NCBI RefSeq assembly: GCF_019091135.1 | Contig: NZ_JAGXJW010000024.1 | Span: forward strand, 1-64,000 | DNA length: 64,000 bases | Direction: 5' to 3' | DNA from: Cohnella sp. GbtcB17 | Lineage (GTDB): Bacteria > Bacillota > Bacilli > Paenibacillales > Paenibacillaceae | Shown: positions 35,104-44,084 of the stretch, piece by piece | Layout of the letters: each line of letters starts with the position of its first letter | Position numbering within the stretch: the first letter of the stretch is position 1 | Notes under the pieces: model-generated | Seen by the model: the letters and a program-made list of their open reading frames with translations, nothing else | What the model was told of the DNA's origin: nothing | Databases searched by the model: none | Translations under genes and position numbers: made by a program

Positions 35104-37497
35104 ATGACGATGACAGGGGCTTATACCGTCGACCGAGGCGTCATTCACAGCGCATGCGGATTGCCCGAGTCCCCGCGCTGGTTCTCCGACGGCAGACTGT
35201 CCTTTCAGATGGACGATATAGGCATTACGCAGGTGGATTACTGCCATCCCGCGCAGCGATTCGGCAATACGACGCTGTTCCTGCAGCGGCACTGGCACGG
35301 CTTCCGTCTTTTCGTTGAGCGCGATCTGCGGAATTATCGGCCGGAGCTGCGGCAGGTACGCGTGTGGCCGTTCGGCGTCGAGGCAGAGTGGCGGCTGTTC
35401 GACAGCCTGCTCAGGGTCCGCGTGATGGCGGTGGAAGAGCGAATTGTTTTTGAGCTGCGCACGCCTGCGGGGCTGCCGGAGGGCCTCACCTTGAAGCTGG
35501 CATTTTACAAGCATTTCGCGCTGACGCCGAGCGATGCCGAAGACCCGCGCTTCGGGCCGAGAGGCGCGAGACGGACATGGGACGAATGGCGTTTCGACGA
35601 AGCGAGGAATGCCTTCATCGGCGGCTTCTCCGAGCGGCCGGAGGAATCCGCGTCTGTTGAAGCAGTTCAAGGTGGATCGCGCCAGCAGATCGCGATCGAG
35701 GCGGACTTCCCGCTCCGCGTCGCCGCCACGCCGGTCAACGTCAAGTATACGTTGTCCGGCGCGCAGCCGCTGCAGGCGAACCGCATGTACCGCTTTGCGA
35801 TCTCGCCGGGCGGCGAATCCGCGCTGGCCGCCGCTTCCGACGAGGCGATCCGCAGGCAGTTCGCTCGCTATCGCGCGGTGGCCGATGTTGCGCCCGTGCT
35901 GGACAGTCCTTATCGCGCACTGAACGAATATATGAGCCTGCTGCCGATGTACCACGAGGCCTGCAAAGTCCGCTCGGTGCCGGGCGCGATCAAAGCCAAG
36001 ACGAACGAATATTGGGTGTGGGGCTGGGACGGTCTGACCAGCAACGACGCCACGATGTACTGGGGAGACTCGGCCTTCATGGCGGATATGCTGCGATTTT
36101 ACGAGGAGACGGCCGATCCCGAGCGGGGCATCGCGCACGCCTACGGGCACGATCTGTCGGTCATCGGCGTCAGCGCCTTGCCTGCGCAGGGCATGTATAT
36201 TACGCTGCTGCAGCAATACTACTCAATGACCGGAGATCTGGACACCGTCGTCCGGCATTATCCGTTCGCGGCCGGCTTGTACCGGAGAATTTCGGCGCTG
36301 GAAGTGCGGGATACCGGGCTATGCGAAGGGACCTCGCTTTTCCCGGACTTCCCCGTCTTCATGCAGGAGACCGGCCGCGATCTGAGCGGGATGAACAACA
36401 CGATTTTCTATTGCGCTTCACGTTCGATGGAATATCTAGCCGCGCTTACGGGGGACGAACCTACGGAGGCGCTGGCGGGAGCTCTTTTCCGCCGGACAGA
36501 GCGGCATTTTCTGCCGCTGTTCTTCGATCCCTCCCGCGGATTCATCGTCAGCTCGGTCGATTCGGATTCGCTTGCCCGCCGGAATTCCTTCAACGCCAAC
36601 GCGGTCAAGTGGGAGAACGGATACTGCTGGGAGCTGCTCGCAGGCGCGCATGAACGAAGCCTGCAGTTTTTCGAGGATCATATCATGAGTCCCGCCGGTC
36701 TGCGGGAGATCCCGCCGTGGGACGGTGCGTACGATCGCGATGCGAACCAGCTGCATTGCTGGTGGCCGGTGACCGGGGAGTACTTCATGCGGCTGATCAA
36801 CGCATTCGACCGCAGGGAGCTGATCGATCGCTGGATCGGCTGGGTCGAATACTGGGCGCGTCGGCTGACCTGTCCCGAGGGCATCCCGCTGTATGTCGAG
36901 ACGACGGAACCGGAGCTGGATCGCTGGAATTCGCTTAAGGGCTCCTGGCAAGCGTACAGCATGCGGGGTTGGTATCAGGCGGCGGTTCATGGGGTCGTCG
37001 GGGTCGATATCGATGCCGGCGGCATCCAGATCCATCCCTATTCCGGCGAAGAGCTGACGCTGCAGGGATTGCATTATCGGGGCAAAAGGCTTCATATCGA
37101 GATGCGCGGCTCGGGACCTTGCGTCGAAGCCATCGACGTCGGCGGAAACCGGATAAGAGGGACCTGCAAGATTCCTTCCGATCTGCTGACGGGTGCAAGC
37201 GAAATCGCGATTCGGGTTCATCGAACCGCGAAGCCCGAGCATTGGCCGTGCATCTTGCGGGCAACGGGATTGGAGCTTAGCGAGTACGCTTGCGGTTCTT
37301 CGAACATTTCGGCAGTCGTGAGAGGCGCAGGCACCGCGAGACTTATTGTGCTTGCGGATGAGACGCCCATCGTTCGCCTGGACGACCGCGATGCGCCCTT
37401 CGATTACGATTCGGCTAGCCGGGTCGCGACGATCGAGCTGAGCTGCAAGCCGGGGAGGCCTCAAAGGCTTTTTTTCGGCTTCCGGCAGGAAAGCTGA
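35104..37497 (+). CDS. Six-hairpin (alpha/alpha)6 glycoside hydrolase, family not assigned
   Basis: 797 residues, no signal peptide. An N-terminal beta-sandwich of about 270 residues precedes an (alpha/alpha)6-barrel. The barrel contains YWVWGWDGLTSNDATMYWGD (about 300-320), the WGWD signature position of GH63/GH78-like six-hairpin enzymes, and LHCWWPVTGEYFMRLI near 560. A C-terminal beta domain ends the protein. A clear family cannot be named by eye; alpha-rhamnosidase-like and glucosidase-like enzymes are candidates. GGAGG lies five bases before ATG 35104. It starts 25 bases after the FAD oxidoreductase and is the last gene of the operon; a perfect terminator follows. Confidence 0.78.
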   Translation: MTMTGAYTVDRGVIHSACGLPESPRWFSDGRLSFQMDDIGITQVDYCHPAQRFGNTTLFLQRHWHGFRLFVERDLRNYRPELRQVRVWPFGVEAEWRLFDSLLRVRVMAVEERIVFELRTPAGLPEGLTLKLAFYKHFALTPSDAEDPRFGPRGARRTWDEWRFDEARNAFIGGFSERPEESASVEAVQGGSRQQIAIEADFPLRVAATPVNVKYTLSGAQPLQANRMYRFAISPGGESALAAASDEAIRRQFARYRAVADVAPVLDSPYRALNEYMSLLPMYHEACKVRSVPGAIKAKTNEYWVWGWDGLTSNDATMYWGDSAFMADMLRFYEETADPERGIAHAYGHDLSVIGVSALPAQGMYITLLQQYYSMTGDLDTVVRHYPFAAGLYRRISALEVRDTGLCEGTSLFPDFPVFMQETGRDLSGMNNTIFYCASRSMEYLAALTGDEPTEALAGALFRRTERHFLPLFFDPSRGFIVSSVDSDSLARRNSFNANAVKWENGYCWELLAGAHERSLQFFEDHIMSPAGLREIPPWDGAYDRDANQLHCWWPVTGEYFMRLINAFDRRELIDRWIGWVEYWARRLTCPEGIPLYVETTEPELDRWNSLKGSWQAYSMRGWYQAAVHGVVGVDIDAGGIQIHPYSGEELTLQGLHYRGKRLHIEMRGSGPCVEAIDVGGNRIRGTCKIPSDLLTGASEIAIRVHRTAKPEHWPCILRATGLELSEYACGSSNISAVVRGAGTARLIVLADETPIVRLDDRDAPFDYDSASRVATIELSCKPGRPQRLFFGFRQES

Positions 37498-37555
37498 GCC
37501 GGCAGGAGCGGATCTGCGAACGGGGGCCAAGCACTTATTCAATCGTCGATGCCAC

Positions 37556-37583
37556 AAAGACTGCCGTCGCCGCGGCAGTCTTT
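37556..37583 (+). terminator. Rho-independent terminator of the GH2/GH29/FAD/GH operon
   Basis: AAAGACTGCCG-TCGCCG-CGGCAGTCTTT: an 11-bp perfect stem ending in T. Confidence 0.85.
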
Positions 37584-37692
37584 AGCACGGAGTACAACTG
37601 AGTTCAACCGGGTTCAACGGTTTTATTGACCGGATCTTTCCGTTCCGCTAGACTCGAAATTATAAATCGGATGCCGGGATGTTGATGCGGAT

Positions 37693-38745
37693 ATGGATAG
37701 CTACGATATCGCAAGATTGGCGGGCGTATCCCGCAAGACGGTACAGCGCGTGCTGAACAATGCCGCCAGCGTGAAGCCTGCGACAAGGGACAAGGTGCTC
37801 GGGGTCATGAAAGCCCACCACTATGAGCCAAGCTCCGCCGCCAGACAGCTGTCCGCGCGCAAGGCGCATACGATGGGGCTTTTTATCGTTCAGGATGCGA
37901 GCAGGTATACGCTGCATTCCGACGATTTGTTCTATGGCCCCGTCATCGGCGCATTGATCAGCCGCTGCGCAGAGCTGGGCTACAATACGCTCGTGTCGGT
38001 CGTCGATCTGTCGAATGTGGAGCCGCTGTTCAGCATGTACAGACAGAGGAGCATCGACGGCGGCTTTATCGTCAGCTGGTCGGATATGCGCCCCGTCGTC
38101 AGTCGGCTGCTCGAGGCGGGTTTTCGGGTCGGTTTGTTCGACGAGGGCTTTTTTCGCGATTTTCCCGCGGACGTGCCGATTCCTCATCTGAACAACCGAG
38201 GGAGCGCGTATCATGCCGCCCGCCACTTGCTCGAGCTAGGCCATCGGCGAATCGGGATCTTGACCGGCGATATGAGCAATCATACGGCGCAGGAGAGATT
38301 GAAGGGCTTCGAGGATGCGATCGCCGAGCGCGGACTGACGGTGGAGGCGGCTCAAGTCTACTACGGGCAATTCACGGAGGAGGACGGCGTTCGCGCGGTC
38401 GAATCGTGGCTGGCCGAAGGGACGCTGCCCGAAGCGCTGCTCTGTTCGAACGACCTGATGGCCTACGGCGCGCTTAAGACGCTGGCCGGCCATGGCATCG
38501 CCGTACCGGACGATGTCTCCGTGATCGGGTTCGACGATCTGCTCGTCTCCCAGTATACGCATCCGCCGCTTACGACCATGCACGTCCCCCGGGTGGAGAT
38601 GGCCGCGCATGTTGTCGATTGCCTGGTCGCAGCTGTCGAAGGAAGGGAGGCGCCGTCATCTCAGGTATTTTTTGCGAGACTGACCGAGCGGCAATCTTGC
38701 TCGAAGGCAATGCGCAGCGGGACGGAATCGGAGATTGGAGTATGA
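37693..38745 (+). CDS. LacI-family transcriptional regulator
   Basis: 350 residues. The N-terminal helix-turn-helix YDIARLAGVSRKTVQRVLNN is followed by a hinge and a periplasmic-binding-like ligand domain (GLFIVQDAS; RRIGILTGDMSNH; LLCSNDLMAYGALK; VSVIGFDD). It most likely represses sugar genes. Candidates are the operon ending just upstream and the S-layer glucanase just downstream, whose leader carries a TGTAAGCGGTTACA palindrome that a LacI/CcpA-type protein could bind. The ribosome site before ATG 37693 is weak. Confidence 0.92.
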   Translation: MDSYDIARLAGVSRKTVQRVLNNAASVKPATRDKVLGVMKAHHYEPSSAARQLSARKAHTMGLFIVQDASRYTLHSDDLFYGPVIGALISRCAELGYNTLVSVVDLSNVEPLFSMYRQRSIDGGFIVSWSDMRPVVSRLLEAGFRVGLFDEGFFRDFPADVPIPHLNNRGSAYHAARHLLELGHRRIGILTGDMSNHTAQERLKGFEDAIAERGLTVEAAQVYYGQFTEEDGVRAVESWLAEGTLPEALLCSNDLMAYGALKTLAGHGIAVPDDVSVIGFDDLLVSQYTHPPLTTMHVPRVEMAAHVVDCLVAAVEGREAPSSQVFFARLTERQSCSKAMRSGTESEIGV

Positions 38746-39077
38746 GATTGGGCATTGACAACGATTGGAAGGAGCGCTATATTCGTCTTGAAATGTCCCA
38801 CGGGGGTCAAAATGAAGGCCATCGCAGCGAGCCGCCGGTTGCTTGTAAGTCCGATCGTCAGGTCCAAAGGATGACGCCGAATGCCGCAAGCGGCGCCGAG
38901 CCTCATGCCCCGGCGGCGGACGATGCGGAACTGGAGACGACCAGCCCTATATAATCTGGAGGCACCGTTTCGTACGATGCGTCGGAATGTGGCCCATGCG
39001 GCTTTGTCGATTTTTGTCCCACGTAGGACATTTTATCTCTTTGATCTGTAAGCGGTTACAATAGGAGGCTGAGCAAT
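38746..39077. other. 332-bp intergenic region with control elements
   Basis: No gene is visible; the short frames here lack ribosome sites. It contains a perfect TATAAT at 38950-38955 without a good -35, the inverted repeat TGTCC-N6-GGACA at 39015-39030, an echo of its left half (TGTCCCACG) at about 38794, and the cre-like palindrome described separately. Confidence 0.6.
39047..39060 (+). promoter_or_regulatory. cre-like palindrome upstream of the S-layer glucanase
   Basis: TGTAAGCGGTTACA fits the CcpA core TGWNANCGNTNWCA at all positions and lies 17 bases before the TTG start, next to the AGGAGG. Binding there would block transcription when a preferred sugar is present. The LacI protein at 37693 is an alternative binder. 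Confidence 0.65.
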
Positions 39078-42000
39078 TTGAAATTTAAATGGTCGAAAAC
39101 AGCCGCAGCGGCCGTCCTGTCCGTCGCGATCGTATTCGGTTCGGCGGCGGCCGCTGCAGGAGCGGCTGCGGGGCCGGCGGCGGTCGCCGTCGCGGAAAAA
39201 GACGCGGCGCACTGGGCGGATGCGGCGCTGGCGCGGTGGCAGCAAGAAGGCGTTCTGCAAGGTTATCCGAACGGCGGCCTGCTGCCGAATCGGCCGATTA
39301 CGCGCGCGGAGTTCGCGGCTATCGTCAACCGGCTATTCGGCTTTCAGGCAGCGCCGGAGCCGGCCTTTTCCGACGCGCCGGCAGCCTGGGCCGCCAAGGA
39401 AATATCCAGTGCGATCGCGGCAGGCTATCTCTCCGCCGCAGACGGCTATGCCGCTGCGGCCAACCGGCCTCTCTTAAGGTCCGAAGCCGCGCTGGCACTG
39501 AGCAGGCTGTTCGCGATCGACTCCTCCGGCGGCGCACCGGGGGCGGATTGGCCCGATCTGGCGGGCCTCGACGCGGAGACGATCGGCGCGATCGCGGGCC
39601 TCACGGCAGCCGGCTACTTGAAGGGACAATCGGACGGCAGCTTCGGGGCCGGCCGGCCCATCACGCGAGCGGAGATCGCGGCGCTGGTGGATCGCCTGGT
39701 GGCGCTGCGGATCGACAAGAAGGGAACGTATCAGCCGGGACAAGTGAACGGCCATGTCGTAATCGTCGCGGACGGCGCCGAGCTCCGTTCGGCTTCGATC
39801 ACGGGCAATCTCTACCTGACGCCAGGCATCGGGGAAGGCACCGCGACGGTTAAAGAGTCGTCCGTGCAAGGGACGGTGTATGTGCGGGGCGGCGGGGAGC
39901 GCAGCATCGAACTGAAGGATGCGACGCTGGCGGAGGTTGTGGCGGCCAAAGCCGGCGGCAAGGTCAGGCTTCACGCGACCGGCCGCACGACGATCGCGAA
40001 CTTGCGGTTCGTGTCGGGCGGCACGCTGGAGGCGGATGACGAGGCATCGTCCGGCATCCGGCAGGTCGACGTCTCGTCCGGCGCAGGCGAAGTGCATCTG
40101 TCCGGCAGCTTCAAGCAGGTCGCCACGACGCCGGACGGGACGAACAAGGTCAGGCTGATCGTTGTCGGACATGTCGGCATGCTTGATGTGCAAGGAGGCG
40201 CGCAAATCCGGCTGGAAAAGGGAGCGGTCGTCGACAAGCTGCGCATCGGCGCCAAGGAGGCCATCGTCGAAGGAGCGGGCCGGATAGCGGCCGTCGAGGA
40301 TCCGACAGGCGTCCTGGTCAACCGACTGGAGACGGGAAGCGGTTCGGCGGTCACGCCGACACCGACGCCTACATTGACACCCACATTGACGCCAACATCG
40401 ACACCCACAGCGACACCGACGGCTACGCCAACGACCAAGCCCACATCAGAGCCGTCGACTTCTCCGACGCCGACGCCTACAGATCCCGGGTCCGGCGGCC
40501 GGGACTGGGAGCTCGTCTGGAGCGACGAGTTCGACGACGGCGCGATCGATCGATCCAAATGGACGTTCGATACGACCAACGGAGAGTCGGTCGGCAATCC
40601 GGGCTGGGGCAACAACGAGCTCGAGTACTACACCGATCGCCTTGAGAATGCGAAGGAAGAAGACGGCAAGCTGGTGCTGACGGCCCGCAAGGAATTGTTC
40701 GGCGGCATGCCTTATACGTCGGCGCGTCTCAAGACTCACGGCCTCTTCAGCCAAGCGTACGGCAAGTTCGAGATACGCGCCAAGGCGCCTACGGGCAAAG
40801 GCTTGTGGCCGGCGATCTGGATGATGCCCGAAGAGAGCGCGTACGGAACTTGGGCCGCATCCGGCGAGATCGACATCATGGAAGGCTGGGGCAGCAAGCC
40901 GAATACGGTTGCGGGCACGATCCACTACGGCTCGCAGTGGCCGAACAATGTTTACTCCGGCAATAGCTACAATCTCCCGGGCAACGGCACGATCGCCGAT
41001 TTCCATACGTACGCGCTGGAATGGGAGCCCGGAGAGCTCCGCTGGTACGTGGACGGCCGCTTGTTCTCCACCAAGAACGACTGGTACAGCAAGGGCGCGG
41101 GACAGAGCGACAACTATGCCTACCCGGCGCCGTTCGACCAGCCCTTTTACCTGATCATGAACCTCGCCGTTGGCGGCAACTTTGACGGCGATCCCGCCCC
41201 GGATACCGTATTCCCCAGCCGGATGGAGGTCGAATACGTCCGCGTCTACGCGAAGGACGCCTACGGAACGGCCACGCCGCCGACCTATCCGAAGGAAGAG
41301 TATCCGGCAGGCGCGAAGCTGCCGCAGGGTCCGGACGGGAACCTCGTATACAATGCGGACTTCACGCAGGACGCGGCGGGAGATGACGGCATGGGCGTGC
41401 CCGGCACGGCGCATTGGGCGCTGTACAAGGATCCGGGCGCAGCGGGCTCCGTCGCCGTCGACAATATCGGAGGCACGAATTACGCCCATGTCACGATCGC
41501 GAATGCCGGGGGCAACTCGTACTCGATTCAGCCGATGGCGATCGTATCGCTCGCCAAGGGCCGGTACTACAAGCTGACGTTCGATGCCAAGACCGACACC
41601 TCGCGCAGCATGACGATACGCTTGACCGGCGGCCAGGCAAGGGGCTTTGCCGCATATTCCCCTACGCTGAATGCAAGCCTGGGCGCCGGCTTTCAAACCT
41701 ACCAGCTGATGTTCCAGATGAAAGAGAACTCGGATGCGGCCGCGCGTATCGAATTTAATATGGGCACCGACGCGCACCCGGTATGGTTCGGCAACGCGAA
41801 GCTCGTCGAGATCGACGGCATCCCGTTTGAGCATGACGCCGCCAAGCAGCCGCTGCAAGACGGCAATCATGTCTACAACGGTACCTTAGACCAAGGCGAG
41901 CCGGATCGGATGAGCTACTGGCATCTCGCGACTGCGAACGGCGCTGCCGCCTCGGCTGCCGTGCCCGCGAATCCGGTCGCCGAGCGCAAGCTGAACGTAA

Positions 42001-44006
42001 ATATCGCGAACGGCGGCGGGATGCCGAACGACGTCAAGCTGATACAAAAGGGATTGTACCTCCTGTCCGGCAACGACTACGAGCTGACCTTCGACGCGAA
42101 GGCATCGCAGGAACGATCGATCGAAGTCGGCTTGTACCGGAAGGACGGAACGCCGATCGCCAGCCGGACCGCGTTGCTAGGCACGGCCGGGAAGCAGGTC
42201 CGCCTGTCGTTCGAACGATTGTCCGGCGCTTCGGATGCCGAAGGCCAGCTGATCTTCGCGCTCGGCGGGATGACGGACGCTGTGCAGATCGACAACGTGA
42301 AGCTGCTGCGTACGAGCGTTTATTACGATCCGGATACCGTATTTTATCCGCTGCGCAACGGCGACTTCGGCGAAGGGCTCGCTTATTGGGAGACGTCGGG
42401 CAACAACGACCAGGCGGGCACGGCAGGCGCCGGCGTCATAGGCGCAACCGTCGAAGGCGATGCCGTCAAGCTGACGATCGGCAATCAAGGCGGCAGACCT
42501 TGGAACGCGCTGCTGTTCCAGAGCGGCATTCCGTTGAAGACGAACGTGACGTACCGGGTCAGCTTCGATGCCCATTCCACAGCCGACCGTCCGATGGAAG
42601 TGGTGGTGGAGAACAACGGGCCGCGGCTGCTGGATCAAGTCGTCGATCTTGGGCGGGAGACGAAGTCGTACGACTTCGAGTTCAAGGCCGGGCCATCGGA
42701 AAACGTCGGACTCAAATTTTTGCTCGGACTTATTCATGATGGAGATGCTCGTTTGGCTTCGCATGACGTATGGCTCTCCAATATCAAGCTGAAGGTGAAA
42801 AACGCACCGGTCGCAGAGCCGCCGTCCCTGCGCAAAAATACTTCGAGCAACCATGTGGGGCAGCCCGTCGCGATCGCGTTCGCCGACAACGCCGAATGGC
42901 GCTCCAAGGTGTCGTCCGTCTCGATCGACGGCACGACGCTCGACCCCGGCCAGTACACGCTCGCCGCAGGACTGCTGACACTTGGCGCCGCAGCGTTCCA
43001 GTCGGCCGGCAATCATACGGTCAAGGTTGCGGCTGTCGGCTACGCCGATGCCATCGTCGTCCAGACCCTCTTGTCGAACGACGGCAACTTGGTTGTGAAC
43101 GGCGAATTTGAATCCGGCATGTCAGATTGGTCCATCTGGGCGGGCGAGGGAGGCAGTGCGGAGCTGTCGGCGCAGGACGGGACCGGAGTCGTTCGGATCG
43201 CGGCAAAGGGCGGACCGAGCTGGGCCGTTCAGCTGTACCAGGAGGCGATTCCGATGACGGCCGGCAAGACGTATGAGCTCAGCTTCGACGCGGCCGCTTC
43301 GGCCAACCGTCCGATCACGGTCGAATTCACCGGTACGACGGCGCCCGCCCAATCGTTTGACGTGACGACCGATATGAAAACTTATACGGCGCGATTCACC
43401 GTAGCGACGGGTGCGGCGCTGAAGCTGAATTTCCTGATCGGCAATGTGACGTTCGGCGGATCGACGACGCCGGATGGCGTCCATACGCTTAAGCTGGACC
43501 ATATCTCCATCAAGGAGGCCGCACCGCCGGCTCAGACGGGCCATGCGCTGCTGAATGGCAGTTTCGATACGAATGCCGACCATTGGATGCTGTTTAAAAA
43601 GGAGAACGAATCGGACGCCGCGCTGTCTGTCGCGGACGGGGTTCTGCGCGTCGACTGGGGCGGCTACGACGGCTACGAAATATGGGCGACGCAGGTCTAC
43701 CAGGACAATCTGCTGCTGGAGGCCGGCAAAACGTACACACTTTCTCTGAAGGTCAAGTCTACTATCGAAAAGCAGATGCTCGTCTCGGTGGAGAACGGCG
43801 CGGATTACAACGTTCAATATTTGCCCGCACGGTCGGAGACGCTTGAAGCCGGCGGCGAATTCAAGACGTACGCCTATACGTTCACGATAGGCGCGGCCAC
43901 CGTCCAGAACGGCAAGCTGGTGCTTCAGCTCGGCGGCAATCATGCCGTCGCCCACCGCGTCTCTCTCGACGACGTCGTCCTGACGGAGATGAAAGGGGGT
44001 GATTAA
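39078..44006 (+). CDS. S-layer-anchored GH16 beta-glucanase with five carbohydrate-binding modules
   Basis: 1642 residues. After a signal peptide come three SLH domains (to about 220), which fix the protein to the cell wall. A beta-helix-like stalk (about 225-420) and a Thr/Pro linker (425-474) follow. The GH16 domain (about 473-727) has the catalytic motif GEIDIMEGWG, with Glu597, Asp599 and Glu602, typical of laminarinases. Then CBM4/9-type modules begin near 755, 929, 1093, 1337 and 1488, with an Ig-like insert at about 1245-1333. It should cut beta-1,3(-1,4)-glucan at the cell surface. The TTG start has AGGAGG eight bases upstream. The cre-like site argues for catabolite repression. The GH64 gene follows. 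Confidence 0.92.
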   Translation: MKFKWSKTAAAAVLSVAIVFGSAAAAAGAAAGPAAVAVAEKDAAHWADAALARWQQEGVLQGYPNGGLLPNRPITRAEFAAIVNRLFGFQAAPEPAFSDAPAAWAAKEISSAIAAGYLSAADGYAAAANRPLLRSEAALALSRLFAIDSSGGAPGADWPDLAGLDAETIGAIAGLTAAGYLKGQSDGSFGAGRPITRAEIAALVDRLVALRIDKKGTYQPGQVNGHVVIVADGAELRSASITGNLYLTPGIGEGTATVKESSVQGTVYVRGGGERSIELKDATLAEVVAAKAGGKVRLHATGRTTIANLRFVSGGTLEADDEASSGIRQVDVSSGAGEVHLSGSFKQVATTPDGTNKVRLIVVGHVGMLDVQGGAQIRLEKGAVVDKLRIGAKEAIVEGAGRIAAVEDPTGVLVNRLETGSGSAVTPTPTPTLTPTLTPTSTPTATPTATPTTKPTSEPSTSPTPTPTDPGSGGRDWELVWSDEFDDGAIDRSKWTFDTTNGESVGNPGWGNNELEYYTDRLENAKEEDGKLVLTARKELFGGMPYTSARLKTHGLFSQAYGKFEIRAKAPTGKGLWPAIWMMPEESAYGTWAASGEIDIMEGWGSKPNTVAGTIHYGSQWPNNVYSGNSYNLPGNGTIADFHTYALEWEPGELRWYVDGRLFSTKNDWYSKGAGQSDNYAYPAPFDQPFYLIMNLAVGGNFDGDPAPDTVFPSRMEVEYVRVYAKDAYGTATPPTYPKEEYPAGAKLPQGPDGNLVYNADFTQDAAGDDGMGVPGTAHWALYKDPGAAGSVAVDNIGGTNYAHVTIANAGGNSYSIQPMAIVSLAKGRYYKLTFDAKTDTSRSMTIRLTGGQARGFAAYSPTLNASLGAGFQTYQLMFQMKENSDAAARIEFNMGTDAHPVWFGNAKLVEIDGIPFEHDAAKQPLQDGNHVYNGTLDQGEPDRMSYWHLATANGAAASAAVPANPVAERKLNVNIANGGGMPNDVKLIQKGLYLLSGNDYELTFDAKASQERSIEVGLYRKDGTPIASRTALLGTAGKQVRLSFERLSGASDAEGQLIFALGGMTDAVQIDNVKLLRTSVYYDPDTVFYPLRNGDFGEGLAYWETSGNNDQAGTAGAGVIGATVEGDAVKLTIGNQGGRPWNALLFQSGIPLKTNVTYRVSFDAHSTADRPMEVVVENNGPRLLDQVVDLGRETKSYDFEFKAGPSENVGLKFLLGLIHDGDARLASHDVWLSNIKLKVKNAPVAEPPSLRKNTSSNHVGQPVAIAFADNAEWRSKVSSVSIDGTTLDPGQYTLAAGLLTLGAAAFQSAGNHTVKVAAVGYADAIVVQTLLSNDGNLVVNGEFESGMSDWSIWAGEGGSAELSAQDGTGVVRIAAKGGPSWAVQLYQEAIPMTAGKTYELSFDAAASANRPITVEFTGTTAPAQSFDVTTDMKTYTARFTVATGAALKLNFLIGNVTFGGSTTPDGVHTLKLDHISIKEAAPPAQTGHALLNGSFDTNADHWMLFKKENESDAALSVADGVLRVDWGGYDGYEIWATQVYQDNLLLEAGKTYTLSLKVKSTIEKQMLVSVENGADYNVQYLPARSETLEAGGEFKTYAYTFTIGAATVQNGKLVLQLGGNHAVAHRVSLDDVVLTEMKGGD

Positions 44007-44084
44007 TGTTCGAAAGCGGAGCCTGCTTAAGCGATGGGCAAAAAGCATGGTGGTACGAAACTAATCAAATGGAGGAAGATGCGA

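Noticed and set aside
38619-38954. Short frame after the LacI gene
   Set aside because: Partly overlaps the LacI gene, no ribosome site, composition unlike a protein; treated as intergenic.
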